This document shows, piece by piece, positions 46,605-57,994 of a DNA stretch of 64,000 nt (position 1 is its first letter; each line of letters starts with the position of its first letter). Location of the stretch: NCBI RefSeq assembly GCF_041734735.1, contig NC_134878.1, positions 19,286,702 through 19,350,701 of the forward strand. Direction: 5' to 3'. Source of the DNA: Babylonia areolata. Lineage: Eukaryota; Mollusca; Gastropoda; Neogastropoda; Buccinidae. Below the pieces are notes generated by a model that worked only from the letters and a program-made list of their open reading frames with translations, was not told the DNA's origin and did not search any database. The position numbers and the translations under genes were made by a program.

Positions 46605-46975
46605 CATGGTGTTACAAGCTTACATGGTCATACTGCCCGGGACATGCAGATGTAAAGGGAAATGAGCGAGCTGACAAACTTGCTGGCAACGCAACAACAA
46701 CGAGCGGCCTGCATCTAGGAAAATCGGAAATCCTCAGAACAGTCAAAGAATATAAAAAAGAACAAGTACAAGGCCATCACACAATCGATCGCCTCAAAGA
46801 AATAAAGGCAGAGAGAGGGATCGGCCGAAAGTCTAACATGAAAGGTAGAGCACGATGCTTTGCAAATCAAACAAATATCGGCATCATTTCCAAACCAACA
46901 TTGCGCAAATTTCTTCAAAGCGGAACAGAGTCTCTGTGGGCTTTTCCAAATACAATAGACTGAGCAACACACTAG
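46605..46975 (+). mobile_element. LINE fragment: RNase H domain and C-terminal part
   Basis: The frame reads KLTWSYCPGHADVKGNERAD, the C-terminal part of a LINE-type RNase H (conserved H and D), then LAGNA and a tail with QGHHTIDRL, GRARCFANQTNIG and WAFPNTID. This is the 3' end of ORF2 of a LINE known to me from molluscs. The upstream reverse transcriptase is absent. The frame is open over about 120 codons, so the copy may be fairly young or assembled from a truncated insertion. Confidence 0.85.
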
Positions 46976-47160
46976 ACGCCACGTTCTTGGCATCAGAGAT
47001 CTTTTCCCATCCCTCTTGTGGCCATCAGTGGCAGCCTCTGTGCGTGTGTGTATGTGTGTGTATGTGTGGGTCTGTGTGTTTGAGTGCGTTTGTGCATGCG
47101 CGAGGATGTAAGTGTACACAAGTGTTAGGAGAGTTCTGTGCACGTGCGTATGTGTGTGTG

Positions 47161-47190
47161 TGGGGGGGGGGGGGGGGGGGGGGGGGCGGG
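47161..47190. repeat. poly-G run, about 26 bp
   Basis: It follows a short GT tract directly and could form G-quadruplexes. Confidence 0.92.
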
Positions 47191-47349
47191 GTCAGATGAT
47201 GAGGTATGTGTGTGTATGCATGCCTACACTGTGGGAGCAACGAATATTGGAACGAGCGGGTGTGCATATATACATTTTTGTATATGTGTGTGTGGGGTTG
47301 GGGGTGGGGGATATGGGCGTATGTGTGTGTGCTTGTACAAGTAAGGGTT

Positions 47350-47350
<1 letters not shown>

Positions 47351-47403
<53 letters not shown>
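47351..47403. repeat. (GT)n microsatellite
   Basis: GT tract of about 52 bp. Confidence 0.94.
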
Positions 47404-47544
47404 GGGGCTCATGTACGTTTATGTGCATTGGACTGTGCTTTCATATCTGTGAAACTGCATGTTTGGTGCATATCTGTCATGCATATGTGGGTGTATGTGT
47501 GAATGTGTGTCTCCATGTTTTACATTTATTTGCTTATTTATCAT

Positions 47545-47594
47545 CATTGTTTTCTTTATTTATTTATTATTTATTTATTTATTATTATTACTAT

Positions 47595-47626
<32 letters not shown>

Positions 47627-47660
47627 TTTTGGAATAAAATTATTATTTATTTATTTATGT
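47545..47660. repeat. (TTTA)n, (TTA)n and (CTA)n microsatellites
   Basis: (CTA)n at 47588-47624 sits between TTTA-rich tracts. Confidence 0.9.
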
Positions 47661-47774
47661 ACGCTTATAGTTGACTTCATCAACTTTTTGCGCCTTATAC
47701 ATATTATTATTAGTAGTAGTAGTTCTTTTTTTCTTTATTTTAAAATGTATTTATCTATTATTTATTCACCTTTT

Positions 47775-47915
47775 TTTCTCAAGGCCTGACTAAGCGCGTT
47801 GGGTTACGCTGCTGGTCAGGCATCTGCTTGGCAGATATGGTGTAGCGTATATGGATTTGTCCGAAAGCAGTGACGCCTCCTTAAGCTACTGAAACTGAAA
47901 ATGAAACTGTCAAGA
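47775..47915 (+). mobile_element. SINE tail module T
   Basis: CAAGGCCTGACTAAGCGCGT, GGGTTACGCTGCTGGTCAGG, CATCTGCTTGGCAGATATGG and GTGTAGCGTATATGGATTTG, ending GAAACTGAAAATGAAACT. It is preceded by TTTA-rich sequence but no tRNA head. Confidence 0.82.
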
Positions 47916-48564
47916 ATTTGCATTTCTTGCCTTTTAATTGTGAGCAAGAAAAACGAGGTGATGTCTACAAACTACCTTCTAACAACTCAGGTGGAGGCGG
48001 CTTTTAGAATTTTCGGATTTCGTAACGAATGTCAACGAAATAACTGATAATGGTCCGGAAATACGGCTCAGTAATTCGGGAGACTTACAACCTATTATTG
48101 GTATGACTGTGAAGATTTTTTTTTTTTTTTTTTTATCATAAATTCAAATGCAGAACACAGGCCATACTGAGCTGTGTTGATTGGCTTTTTGGAGCAGCCA
48201 AGTAGTTTGTGTAAATCCTTTAGCTGGCGGCACCACTTAATGGTGAAGCCATGCCAGCGGCACCACTTAATGGTCAAGCCATGCTAGCTCTTCCTATCAT
48301 TGTATCGAGCATTGACTTAATTACTATTTGATCTGTCAGGTTCCCAATATTTAATACTGTTATATCAGAACTGCTATAGTGTTAAATATTCCTTTCTTGC
48401 ACTGACTATCAATTATATCAGCTTCACAGTTACAGTGTGCTTTGCCCTCTGTAATGTGTGTGCAGTACTCTGTTGTGATGATTACAAGATAATGTTGGAT
48501 TGATATCAGTTATTGGTTAACATCATCTGATATGTATCGCAGTCTGGTAATTGTAATTTAGTTA

Positions 48565-48750
48565 CTGTGATGTGGAACACAAAAGAGGTTGCATGAAAGA
48601 ACGTTTCGTGAATATGGCTTGGCTATTTTGTTTCACCCGTCGTCAGACTGCAATGCATATGGCACTGGCATGGAGTGTGGCTGAACTGTCCTTCGTTCAA
48701 ATGTCAACCAACTTCGGTTCGGGATCTTGGAGTTTCGATTGTAAGTCTGT
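48565..48750 (+). promoter_or_regulatory. conserved upstream segment U, copy 3, with a splice-donor-like end
   Basis: Matches copies at 37775 and 63810 over GCATGAAAGAACGTTTCGTG, AATATGGCTTGGCTATTTTG and CGTCGTC. The copy ends TTTCGATT followed by GTAAGT, a textbook donor. Gene B's coding exon has an acceptor-like CACACAG near 53070. It may therefore be the non-coding first exon of gene B. The alternative is a dispersed repeat. Confidence 0.45.
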
Positions 48751-49500
48751 TCTCATCTTCATCACTGCAGTGAAAAAAGAAAGATTTGGTACATGCACGT
48801 GTCTGTTGGGGTTGATTGTTTTACGTTGGTCAGTCAATTTAACGACAGTCGAGATGGGTTTGTTAAGAAATAGATTTCATTGAAATGGTTTCCGGCAGAC
48901 GTCGACAGAACATGAACTAAAATATACAATTGCCGCCGCCAGAATATCGTTCAGGGAAGTTAATTGAAAATTTGATGTTGTACCATCTTCTAGATTTTGG
49001 GATAGTTGTAAACCCGCCGAATCAAACATATAGCGCCATCAGTCGACGTAGATCAAGTCAGTCTGGGTTCCTCTCCAATGATGGATACGAAGACAGCCTA
49101 TCCACATAGATAGATCCCCACACTGGTAGATCTCTACATCAATGGATCCCAACATCGGGTGATACATCCAAAGCCCACAAGTTAAAAACATTACTTTTTT
49201 CATGCGCTAGTTATTCAAATACGCAGAACAAATTCGAGAGATGCCTGTTCTCCAAACAGGACTAAAAGATAAGAATTAAGCCACACAGTTGCTCTTGCTA
49301 TTTCTCTTTTTCTTTCTCTACTGAGGCAGGGCAACGTGACAACACACACACACAGCACACACACACTGATGTGATTTGGGACAATTGTACCGAGATAGTA
49401 CAAACATTACTGGAACATTATATTATAATTATTATTTATTTATTTATGTAAGCTTATCTATTATTTATTCCCCCGTTGTTGTTTTTTTGTTTTTTTGTTT
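48751..49500. other. no recognised gene
   Basis: It includes short repeated GATC-containing phrases at 49075-49165 which partly match, inverted, 49830-49885. No coding exon seen. Confidence 0.4.
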
Positions 49501-49507
49501 TTTTTTC

Positions 49508-49640
49508 CAAGGCCTGACTAAGCGCGTTGGGTTACGCTGCTGGTCAGGCATCTGCTTGGCAGATGTGGTGTAGCGTATATGGTTTTGTCCGAACGCAGTG
49601 ACGCCTCCTTGAGCTACTGAAAACTGAAAAACTATAGGGA
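49508..49640 (+). mobile_element. SINE tail module T
   Basis: CAAGGCCTGACTAAGCGCGT through GCAGTGACGCCTCCTTGAGC and GAAAACTGAAAA; the closest relative is the copy at 47775. Confidence 0.82.
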
Positions 49641-50056
49641 GAGTTAAAGGGGCAGTTAAGTCATGAAAAGTTGTACGATGAGTATGGTCTTTGTCCATTG
49701 AAAGAAAGACGGTGAAGACGTAAGTTAATTCACTTTTACAACATGATAAATCACTTGTGTCCATATTATTTACGTAATCAAGTTCCAGCCCTCGTATCCA
49801 CAGGAAATCCGTATTCAAGACATATATTTCGACGCGGAGATCTATCGATGTGGAGATCTATTGATATGGAGAACTATCATGTGACTGAACCCTACAAGTA
49901 GGTGTATGTGCGTGCTAACGTGCTGCACACCAGTAGCTGCGGATGTTCGGATATGTATGTGCGCACGTGTGTGTGTAACGACTTATTATGTACCTTAGAG
50001 TTAGAGCAGTTTCGATGCAGCCTATCACTGAGTGATCAGAAAAAATACCATTTGAC

Positions 50057-51010
50057 TGTGTGGGGGACATATCGACTTTGAGCCTGGTTCAAGGTCACAA
50101 ATAAACTGATCACGTTCACAACGAACACCTGGCAGTCATACATTAACATAAGAAAAGAAAAGGAAAAGGAAGACAAATCAAAGCTTCTCCAGATTCGATC
50201 GAGTGATCAAGTCAGGGTGGTCTGGGCTAAACTGGGACCGGTCAGAAAAGAGGATGAGTGACAACTGCTGACTGGCCGTCGTCCATATGGTTAGGGTCAG
50301 CCTGAGACACTAGGAGTCACACAGGGTTTGCTCGTGGCTGTCCTGTTAACGGATGTGACTGGCGGTTGTGTGACGGACTCGGTGAAGTCCTAACTTGCCA
50401 TGCAATAGTTCTCCTGTCTGATGGTCCTATCTTGCCATGCAATAGTCCTCCTGTCTGATAGTCTTTTTCCGGCTGCATGGTCGCTGCCTCTTCTGCTGAA
50501 CACGGCCAGTGGTCTGGAACCGTTATCTCAACCCGGTGATGACTGGCGGTGATCCCTGCAGTCTCCTGTCCACCTCCCGTCGTGTTTTAGTACTTTACAG
50601 TGCCTGTATGTATGCATGTGTCGGCTGCCATTTTGTTTGAAACACTGTGTGCCAAAAATGGCAACAGCGGACAATAGGTGCAAAATGTTAATGCTTTCAT
50701 TGCCATTATCAATATTTTTTGGTGTGAAGTTTCGTCACACAGACTGTTAATACTTGAAGGCGATGAATAGGTCAGCTAAAGTAGGGTATTTTGCAGGTGT
50801 TCCCCCATTTGCGAGGAATATTAACTTAATATCATTATCTTTTATTCATTTTTATTTAGTTCTAAAAGTGTTGTGTGACCTCAATAAAACTTGATCTGCG
50901 TACTGCGAAAAGTACTCGTGTCTGTAACCTTCCCAGTTGATCTTTACTTTAGGTCAAGGTCAAAGCAGGCACTTTCTGGGAGTGGGGATGGTGGTGTATT
51001 CCCCCACACA
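50057..51010 (+). repeat. possible solo LTR (fossil LTR retrotransposon)
   Basis: It begins TGTGTGGGGGA and ends TCCCCCACACA, the short inverted TG...CA ends usual for LTRs. An AATAAA lies about 130 bp before the right end, as in a plus-strand LTR. No internal coding part adjoins it, and no clear target duplication is seen. A DNA element with short inverted ends is the alternative. Confidence 0.4.
50385..50465. repeat. two-copy 37-bp tandem repeat
   Basis: CTTGCCATGCAATAGT.CTCC followed by TGTCTGAT occurs twice in succession. Confidence 0.85.
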
Positions 51011-51183
51011 GTAAAATAGCAGTTTCTCGCACTTTTACTGGTTGGTTGTCACTTCATTTGAAAGGGTAATGATAATGCATATTCACAGTGCACGCTCTTT
51101 CTCAGAGCTCAGTGCACGCTCACAGCAACACAATGCACTACACGAAAAACACACTTAAAGGTGCACGCATACTTGTATGGTCT

Positions 51184-51216
<33 letters not shown>

Positions 51217-51555
51217 ACACTGAGAACACTGAACTCAGTGTCTGCTTATGAGTCATTTAAACAGATGGTGAATGCATCTTTTGTCGACACTTGAAACCTA
51301 ACAACTGGGGTCGTCAGAGAGATATGTCTGGTTTATCCTCTTGTTCTCAGTAAACTATTTCAGTCGACTGAGGAGAACACTGCAATGAATCAGAAGTGCA
51401 CGTAGCCTGAGGATGATAGATTTGCAACTTTTCGTCTTAAGATGGATGGTAGATATCCTGGTGGGTAATCCTCTTCCTATCTTTATCCATTTCACCTGGC
51501 CTTGACGGAGTCTTTCAATTCTCCATTTGCACATTTGCAAAAAAGAAAAAAAAAA

Positions 51556-51565
51556 ATGATGTAGT

Positions 51566-51618
<53 letters not shown>
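51556..51618. repeat. (CA)n microsatellite
   Basis: CA tract about 53 bp after an A-rich run. Confidence 0.94.
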
Positions 51619-51620
<2 letters not shown>

Positions 51621-51689
51621 GTGACCGTTAGTGACCGTCATCAGTCAGTAGAAATCAGTTCAGTTCCAACAGGTTTGATTTACTTCCTG

Positions 51690-52440
51690 TGAAATTTGGT
51701 GTATCGAAGGATCAGTGCTTGGACCACTTTTATTTTCTATCCATATTAATAACATGCCATTATGTATACAGTGTACATACGACATCTGGAATTTTTGCTG
51801 ACAACACTTCGGTCAAATAATGATAATCCTAATGAACTCATAAATTATCTTCAGAACAAGATAGACTGGTCAAATGGACTTAGTTGAACCACATGTCCCT
51901 ATTTACAGGCACAAAAAAGTATCTATGTGACCACACGACAGAAGTGACAAAGAATGCATCTAGGGGTAAAAACTGAAGAAGTTACGTAATACAAAGTGTT
52001 AGGAGTCCTAACAAACAATGACCTGTCATGGTCTGAGCATAATTATTGCTGATGTAGGAAAGCGAATTTCCACTGAAAAGAATATACCAACATAAAGTAA
52101 GGTTAAGAATCTCCTCAATCTTCAGTCAAAGAAGCTTTTTTTTTTCCTGAACATAATTATTATATCTCTGTTAAATTATGCACCCACCTTATGGGATAAT
52201 GCCAGCGAAACTAACCTCAAACACATCAGTCGTTTGCACGAAAGAGCAATGAAACGGATTTTGCTGAAATTGATACTGTGACAGATACTGACTACAAAAT
52301 TTAGACATCCACCCGCTCAGAAGTAGACAAATAGTGTTATCTATATGTGTATGCACAGAATAGTGAATGAGACGGCCCAAGAGATAATGATAAAATGTTT
52401 TATTATAATGAAAATAAACATACTCACAAACTGTGTTTTC
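51690..52440 (+). mobile_element. decayed LINE reverse transcriptase fragment
   Basis: Broken frames read FYFLSILITCH (from PLLFSIYINxMP), IFADNTSV (FADDTS active site with Asp to Asn), NDNPNELINYLQNKIDWS, KSIYVTTRQK, YKVLGVLTNNDLSWSEH, LNYAPTLWDNAS and LHERAMKRI in family order. Many frame changes and stops show a dead, old copy. It lies between the candidate upstream exon and the first coding exon of gene B. Confidence 0.82.
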
Positions 52441-52819
52441 CACGACCCCGAAATAATTTGTATAACTCTTAACATATTCTGGGGCAACGATATGGATCAG
52501 CTTACCATCCTCCTTAAAACCATATCGTCTAATGCAGATAAAAAATTAAAAAAACGAAAAACACTAAAGAAATATTTGATGGAAAAAGATCATCAATTTC
52601 ATATTTTTGATATGTCTGTCTACCGGTATGTCTGTCTCTCTGACTGTTACACACTCTGTCCTTCTGACTTTCTGTCTCTCTCCTCTTTTCAACTTTTACG
52701 TTTATCCGACAGTCTCTTCTTGTCTGTCTGTCCCTCTGTCTCTGTCTCCCCCCCTCTCTCTTGATCTCCCTCTCGTTCTCGCACTCGCTCTTTTCCTTTC
52801 TGAATAATTAAGTTAATGG

Positions 52820-52846
52820 TAAAAAAAAAAAAAAAAAAAAAAAAAT
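52820..52846. repeat. poly-A run
   Basis: About 25 A residues. Confidence 0.9.
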
Positions 52847-53184
52847 GTCGCTTTTGCATGTCAGAATCGTCTCGGCATCGTTGGTCTATGTTTACTTACT
52901 ATTTGGAAGTATATTTTTCTGATATGATTTCTTGTGTGTTGCTTGTAATGGTTTATTTTCATGCAATGTTCTCCCCCCAGTCCCCCTTTCCCCCGCCATT
53001 ATCATTATTACTATTTTAGGGATTTATGTGAAAAAGCTGTAAGAAAATAAATAGAACTTTGTCACACAGCATCGGTGAGAGAAGACTGAGCGGGACTGTG
53101 CACACACCACCTCTGGCAGCAGCTGACCATTGTTCGCTTCATCACTGGTGACCAGTCCCCAAGGTTCCACACATGTAGCACATC

Positions 53185-53532
53185 ATGGTTTTGTCCAATG
53201 TGGGGAAGGTTGCCCTGGTACTGTTTGTGGCCAGTGCTGCGATGTTTATCGTCGGTTTCTCATTGCCCTACTGGGCGGTCATCGACAAACTGCACTTCGG
53301 CCTGTGGGAGTCCTGTATAGATGACTACTGCACGAGCACCTTGGGGGACAAGTTCACCGTGTTAGGGGACGACCTTCCCAGTGAGTGGGTGTGTAGGGGG
53401 GATGGTCTGTGGAGCATTTCAAACAACGGCTGACGTGGTGGTTTGATAGACATTGGTGATGGCTGTGGTGATGGCTGTGGTGGTGGTGGTGGTTTTCTCT
53501 GCGGTTGGTTTTTGTTGTTGAGATGGTCAGGG

Positions 53533-53566
<34 letters not shown>

Positions 53567-54371
53567 TTATTGTTTGTTCTCTTTGTATTCTTTTTCTCCC
53601 AGTCATTATCTTGATAGTTGGTAGGTCGGAAGGGTTTCTTTTTTGTTTTTTGTTCTTCTGTTTAAAAAAAAATCATTTATTTATTTTTTTTATATGATAT
53701 ATTCAGTTTTTATTTTATTTTTCTTGATGTTGTACCTGTTGACGTCTTGTAACTGTGATTTTTCCCAGACATTGTAAACATTACAAAAGTCCAGGATGTG
53801 CATCTTTGTACATACAAATTTTAGACATAGTGTTTTAATATTCCATTATATTGAAAACAGCAGTGAGATGGAATCCAGTAGAACATTATGCGTGAGCTTC
53901 TCAATGAATTAGATAATTGATTTTGATGATGAGCTGAGACCTATCATAATCATGTATAAAGACTGAATGGCATGTTCCTGTATTAATTAGAGTCAATGAT
54001 TAACAATATTCATTGTCAGTGCATTAAATTTTGGTCATTTCATTGTTATTTATCCTTCTATCTGTACTTCTGTACATTACGTTTAACTCGCATAGTGAAA
54101 TATCAAGCAACAATTTAGAACAGACACTACCTTACAATGACGTAATGTGAGGACACAGCTCAACAATTTGTATTATTTGAATTAGAAAATCAGAATTATT
54201 TGTATTTTTAAGTATATAAAGTGCCAGAAACAGTGCTATATGCATATAGTTAACAATACAGACATGCGTGTTCATGGCTAATTTGTAAAATTTGTGAAAT
54301 TGGGTGGGTGTGTCCACATACAACTGAACATGTTTGTATACACGCAAGCTTGCCTGCATTTGCATGCATTT

Positions 54372-54417
<46 letters not shown>

Positions 54418-57400
54418 GCAGACGCAGATGATTTATTCATTGAGGCCATAGCCCCATATGAATGAGGGGCGATAACAAGATATGCGTACATTACCGTAAC
54501 TGGCAATAAGCGTTCAACTGCTTACACAATTAAACAATAGAAATTAGGACAATACTATTTCTTTTAACTTAAAAGCTTTATATAAGTACAATGCGAGATT
54601 TCTTATAACACCGTCGTCAGATGATGCCATCAATAGACAAAACTTAAACAAACAAGGATGTTCATAATATTTCTTTGAAACAAATTTTACACGAATATTA
54701 TGCAATACAGGACACTTCAGAACAAAATGAACTTCAATTCCGTTCACTCTTTGCACAAAGGGCACAGGTTCTCTAAATGATTAACATTTTTATAGCGATA
54801 CATGTGCAAATTGATTTCAGAAATACCACATCTAAATCGTGTTAATATGAATCGTAAATGTTTGTCAATATTAAGCAAAAGATTATTTTTTTTAACTAAA
54901 TGTGTAGAAGTATAAGCTCTATAGAAACAAAATCGATCACTGGATTGAACATGACTTTCCCAGTTTTGCCATCTACAGTCTATTAAACGTTGACGAAAAG
55001 ATTTCAAAAACATATTCTCATTACCGGCTCCTTGATATTCCCATACATATCCAAATCCCAATTCACATAGACAAGTTTGTATATTTGAAGCCCAGTTTCT
55101 TTTTCCTCAAACATCTAAATCATACAACATATAGGATTTCTGTGGTAGTCTACCTTCGTTCATTTTTAATAGTTTCAACCAGTATCGAGCACATCTCACA
55201 GCAAAATTTATATTTATTGGATATCTGTTCGTCTCACCGTATACTAAATCGTTTGGTGTTCTCATTTCAACTCCTAGAAACCTTTTAAGTCCAAATAAGT
55301 GAACAGATTCACATTGTAAAGTAGCATTCTTATCTAATCCCCATAATTCTGAGCCATATTGTACTATGGGTTGTATCTGGGTATCAAAAATCTTAATAAA
55401 GATATCCAGAGAATTGTTATTCAGTACAAATAATTTCTTCATAACATGTAACAGTGCATTTTTTGCCCTGCTTGAAAGATCCCTACATGCAGCTACAAAA
55501 CTCTTTTGTAATAAGAAGATTCAATATTGTCATTTAATGGTTTTGAATGAGATATATTTGAGATACGACTGTTAAGATCACCACATAATATTATATAGAC
55601 ATCGTTATGTTCTGACATCAGATCAGTCAGACATTCTTCAAGAACAGAAATACCATTATCATAATCAAAAAAAGTATAAAAAGGAGAACCTTCTGCCGTT
55701 CTGGTGGTACATAGGTACATATGTAAAGAACGTCTTTCAAGCATCCAAACAACTGCTTATCAATAATGAATGCGCATGTATTTCATATTTTATGTGTAAT
55801 TTGCGTATGAAGGGACAAAACTCATTTCTCATCAAACATACTTTTCCACCTGATTTCCTCCCTTGCCTAGTGAATTTAATAGCAGGTTTATTATACAATG
55901 TGAACCCAGGAAATAAATCAGTTTGACAATTTTCTTCAAATGTTTCGACAAAACACACAAAATCAAAGGACGATACATATGAAAAGAAGTCATTAAACAT
56001 AAACTTAGAACGTAAACCATTGACGTTCCAAGAAAGAAAGGAAAATGACCTCGTGCTATTTACAGAAAGAGAGCTCGAGAGTTCGGAAGACGGAAAAGAG
56101 TTGTTTACAAAGCGATTCGTGTTTTGACTCCCCTCTCCACCGGAACGCATCCTGTCCTTCCTCCTCCGTGGTTTAACAACCGAAGCATGAGAAACCTCAC
56201 ACGAAGGTGAGTTAGCATTTTCCGTTCGCGCATCTCCACCCGAGCATAAGCTTTCGTCAACTGAATCCCCACGTGCTTTGCCTGCGGTAGCCGGGGGTCT
56301 GTTTGAATGGACATGAGAATTTTTCTGTGACGATCTTTCGTTTGTACCACTCTCAAAAACAGCCGTTTCTGAACCATGACAAACACAAGGCCGGCCAACA
56401 TCCTATCTCATTTCCCTCAAGGAGCCTTCTGCATCCAGGAAATACTTTTTCCCCTCAATGAACAGATGGTCATAGACCATATGGACACGCTTTCCCTCAC
56501 TCCGAGCCTTCTTCAAATGCACATTTAGTTTTCGTCTTATCTCCCGAACCCTCTGGGAAAAATCTTCACCAACGAAAACATTGGTTCCCCTCAGCTTCTG
56601 TTTGGCTTTCAAGATCTTTACTTTCTGCTTATAAAAAGAGCAGCATGCAATTATTGGGGAGTCTGCCTTTGGATTCAGTCGGTGCACCCGTTCAAACTCA
56701 ATATTGTCAGACAACTCAAGTGTGTCCGTAATCAAGTCCGTAATCAAGTCTTCACACTGTTCATTTGTTTCTCCTTCTCTTTTATTGATACCATAGAAAA
56801 TCAAGTTGTTTCTTCTAGACCTACTCTCTAAATCATCACATTTACTGTCTAGATTGTTTACCTTGGCTGTTAGATCACTGTTCTTTTGCTCTAGAATGTA
56901 ATTTCTCTGGCGCAAGTCTCTCACCTCATCCTTCAGTCCACACACAAGTTCTTGCAAGGCTCCATGCTCCTGACGCAGCTGATGCACTTCCTCTTTCACG
57001 TCGTCCAGCTTACTGTTCATGGAAGTGTTCATTTCCTTCACATCCTGTATACATGACATGACGTCAGCAAGGGACGGTTCCTTGGAGGAGCGAGACGGGT
57101 GGGAGGAGGACAACCGGGTCTGCCGCATGTTGGAGGATCCTGAGGCGCTTTGGTCAGGGTTGGGGCCAGGGTTTGCTTCGATGTCTCCACATCGTAGTAA
57201 CATATCACCAACTCCTCGGCGCAGGTACAAATTGTCCCCCCAAAATATAAACACGAGGAGCAAACCAAGGAGAACACCGGTCGTACGGGAACGAACTGTC
57301 AACATGGCCACACAACTTCTTCTCTTTGTCACTGCCCTCTTCAACATAAAATGGACGTAAACTGGAAGAAAGGCACCACACACAGACCGGAACTGCAGCT

Positions 57401-57879
57401 GGGACCACGGCATAGTGTCACACAAAGTAGGTGGCAAGAAGTAAGTACTGTACACCCCCTACAGTCACTAAAACTGCTAAATAACTGAAGACAGTTTGAC
57501 ACACACATTCAGTTCTCATGCACGTGCAAAGCGCCCCCCTAGAGAGAAAGAGAGAGAGAGAGAGCGTGGATGCCTGTGTGTGAGCGTGTGACAGTGACTG
57601 AGTGAGTCAATAACAGTAGTGCTACATTACAGGTTGGTTCCGAGCCACACAAGCCCTGGCATGTCTAGCCCTCATTGCTGTCATTGCGGACTCCATTTTA
57701 CGCCTCCTCTTCATCTGGGGTGGGCAACCCGTCAGCTACCTTATCATCTCCATCGTCTGCGACTTTGCCGCCTGTAATGACTGAAGCTTTCTCATGTATG
57801 CCCATATGATGCTTGTGCAGACATGCGTCTGCTCGGTATGCTTTTACTCAAACATTAGCACAGTCTTATATTTGTGTTT

Positions 57880-57938
<59 letters not shown>

Positions 57939-57947
57939 CGCGCGTGC

Positions 57948-57994
<47 letters not shown>

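Larger units (their letters stand above)
54420..57540 (-). mobile_element. LINE (CR1-like) with 2A-bearing ORF1, internally deleted
   Basis: Layout on the minus strand: ORF1 (57455-56403), apurinic-type endonuclease (56150-55493) and the ORF2 C-terminal region (about 55490-54540), then a short 3' end (GGGCTATGGCCTCAATGAAT). The reverse transcriptase between endonuclease and C-terminal region is missing; the endonuclease frame meets the later region near 55495. Both ends lie in GA/GT-rich sequence that reads as a single tract in the paralogous intron of gene A. The clade is suggested by the coiled-coil RNA-binding ORF1 plus apurinic endonuclease; CR1 is my best guess. Confidence 0.85.
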
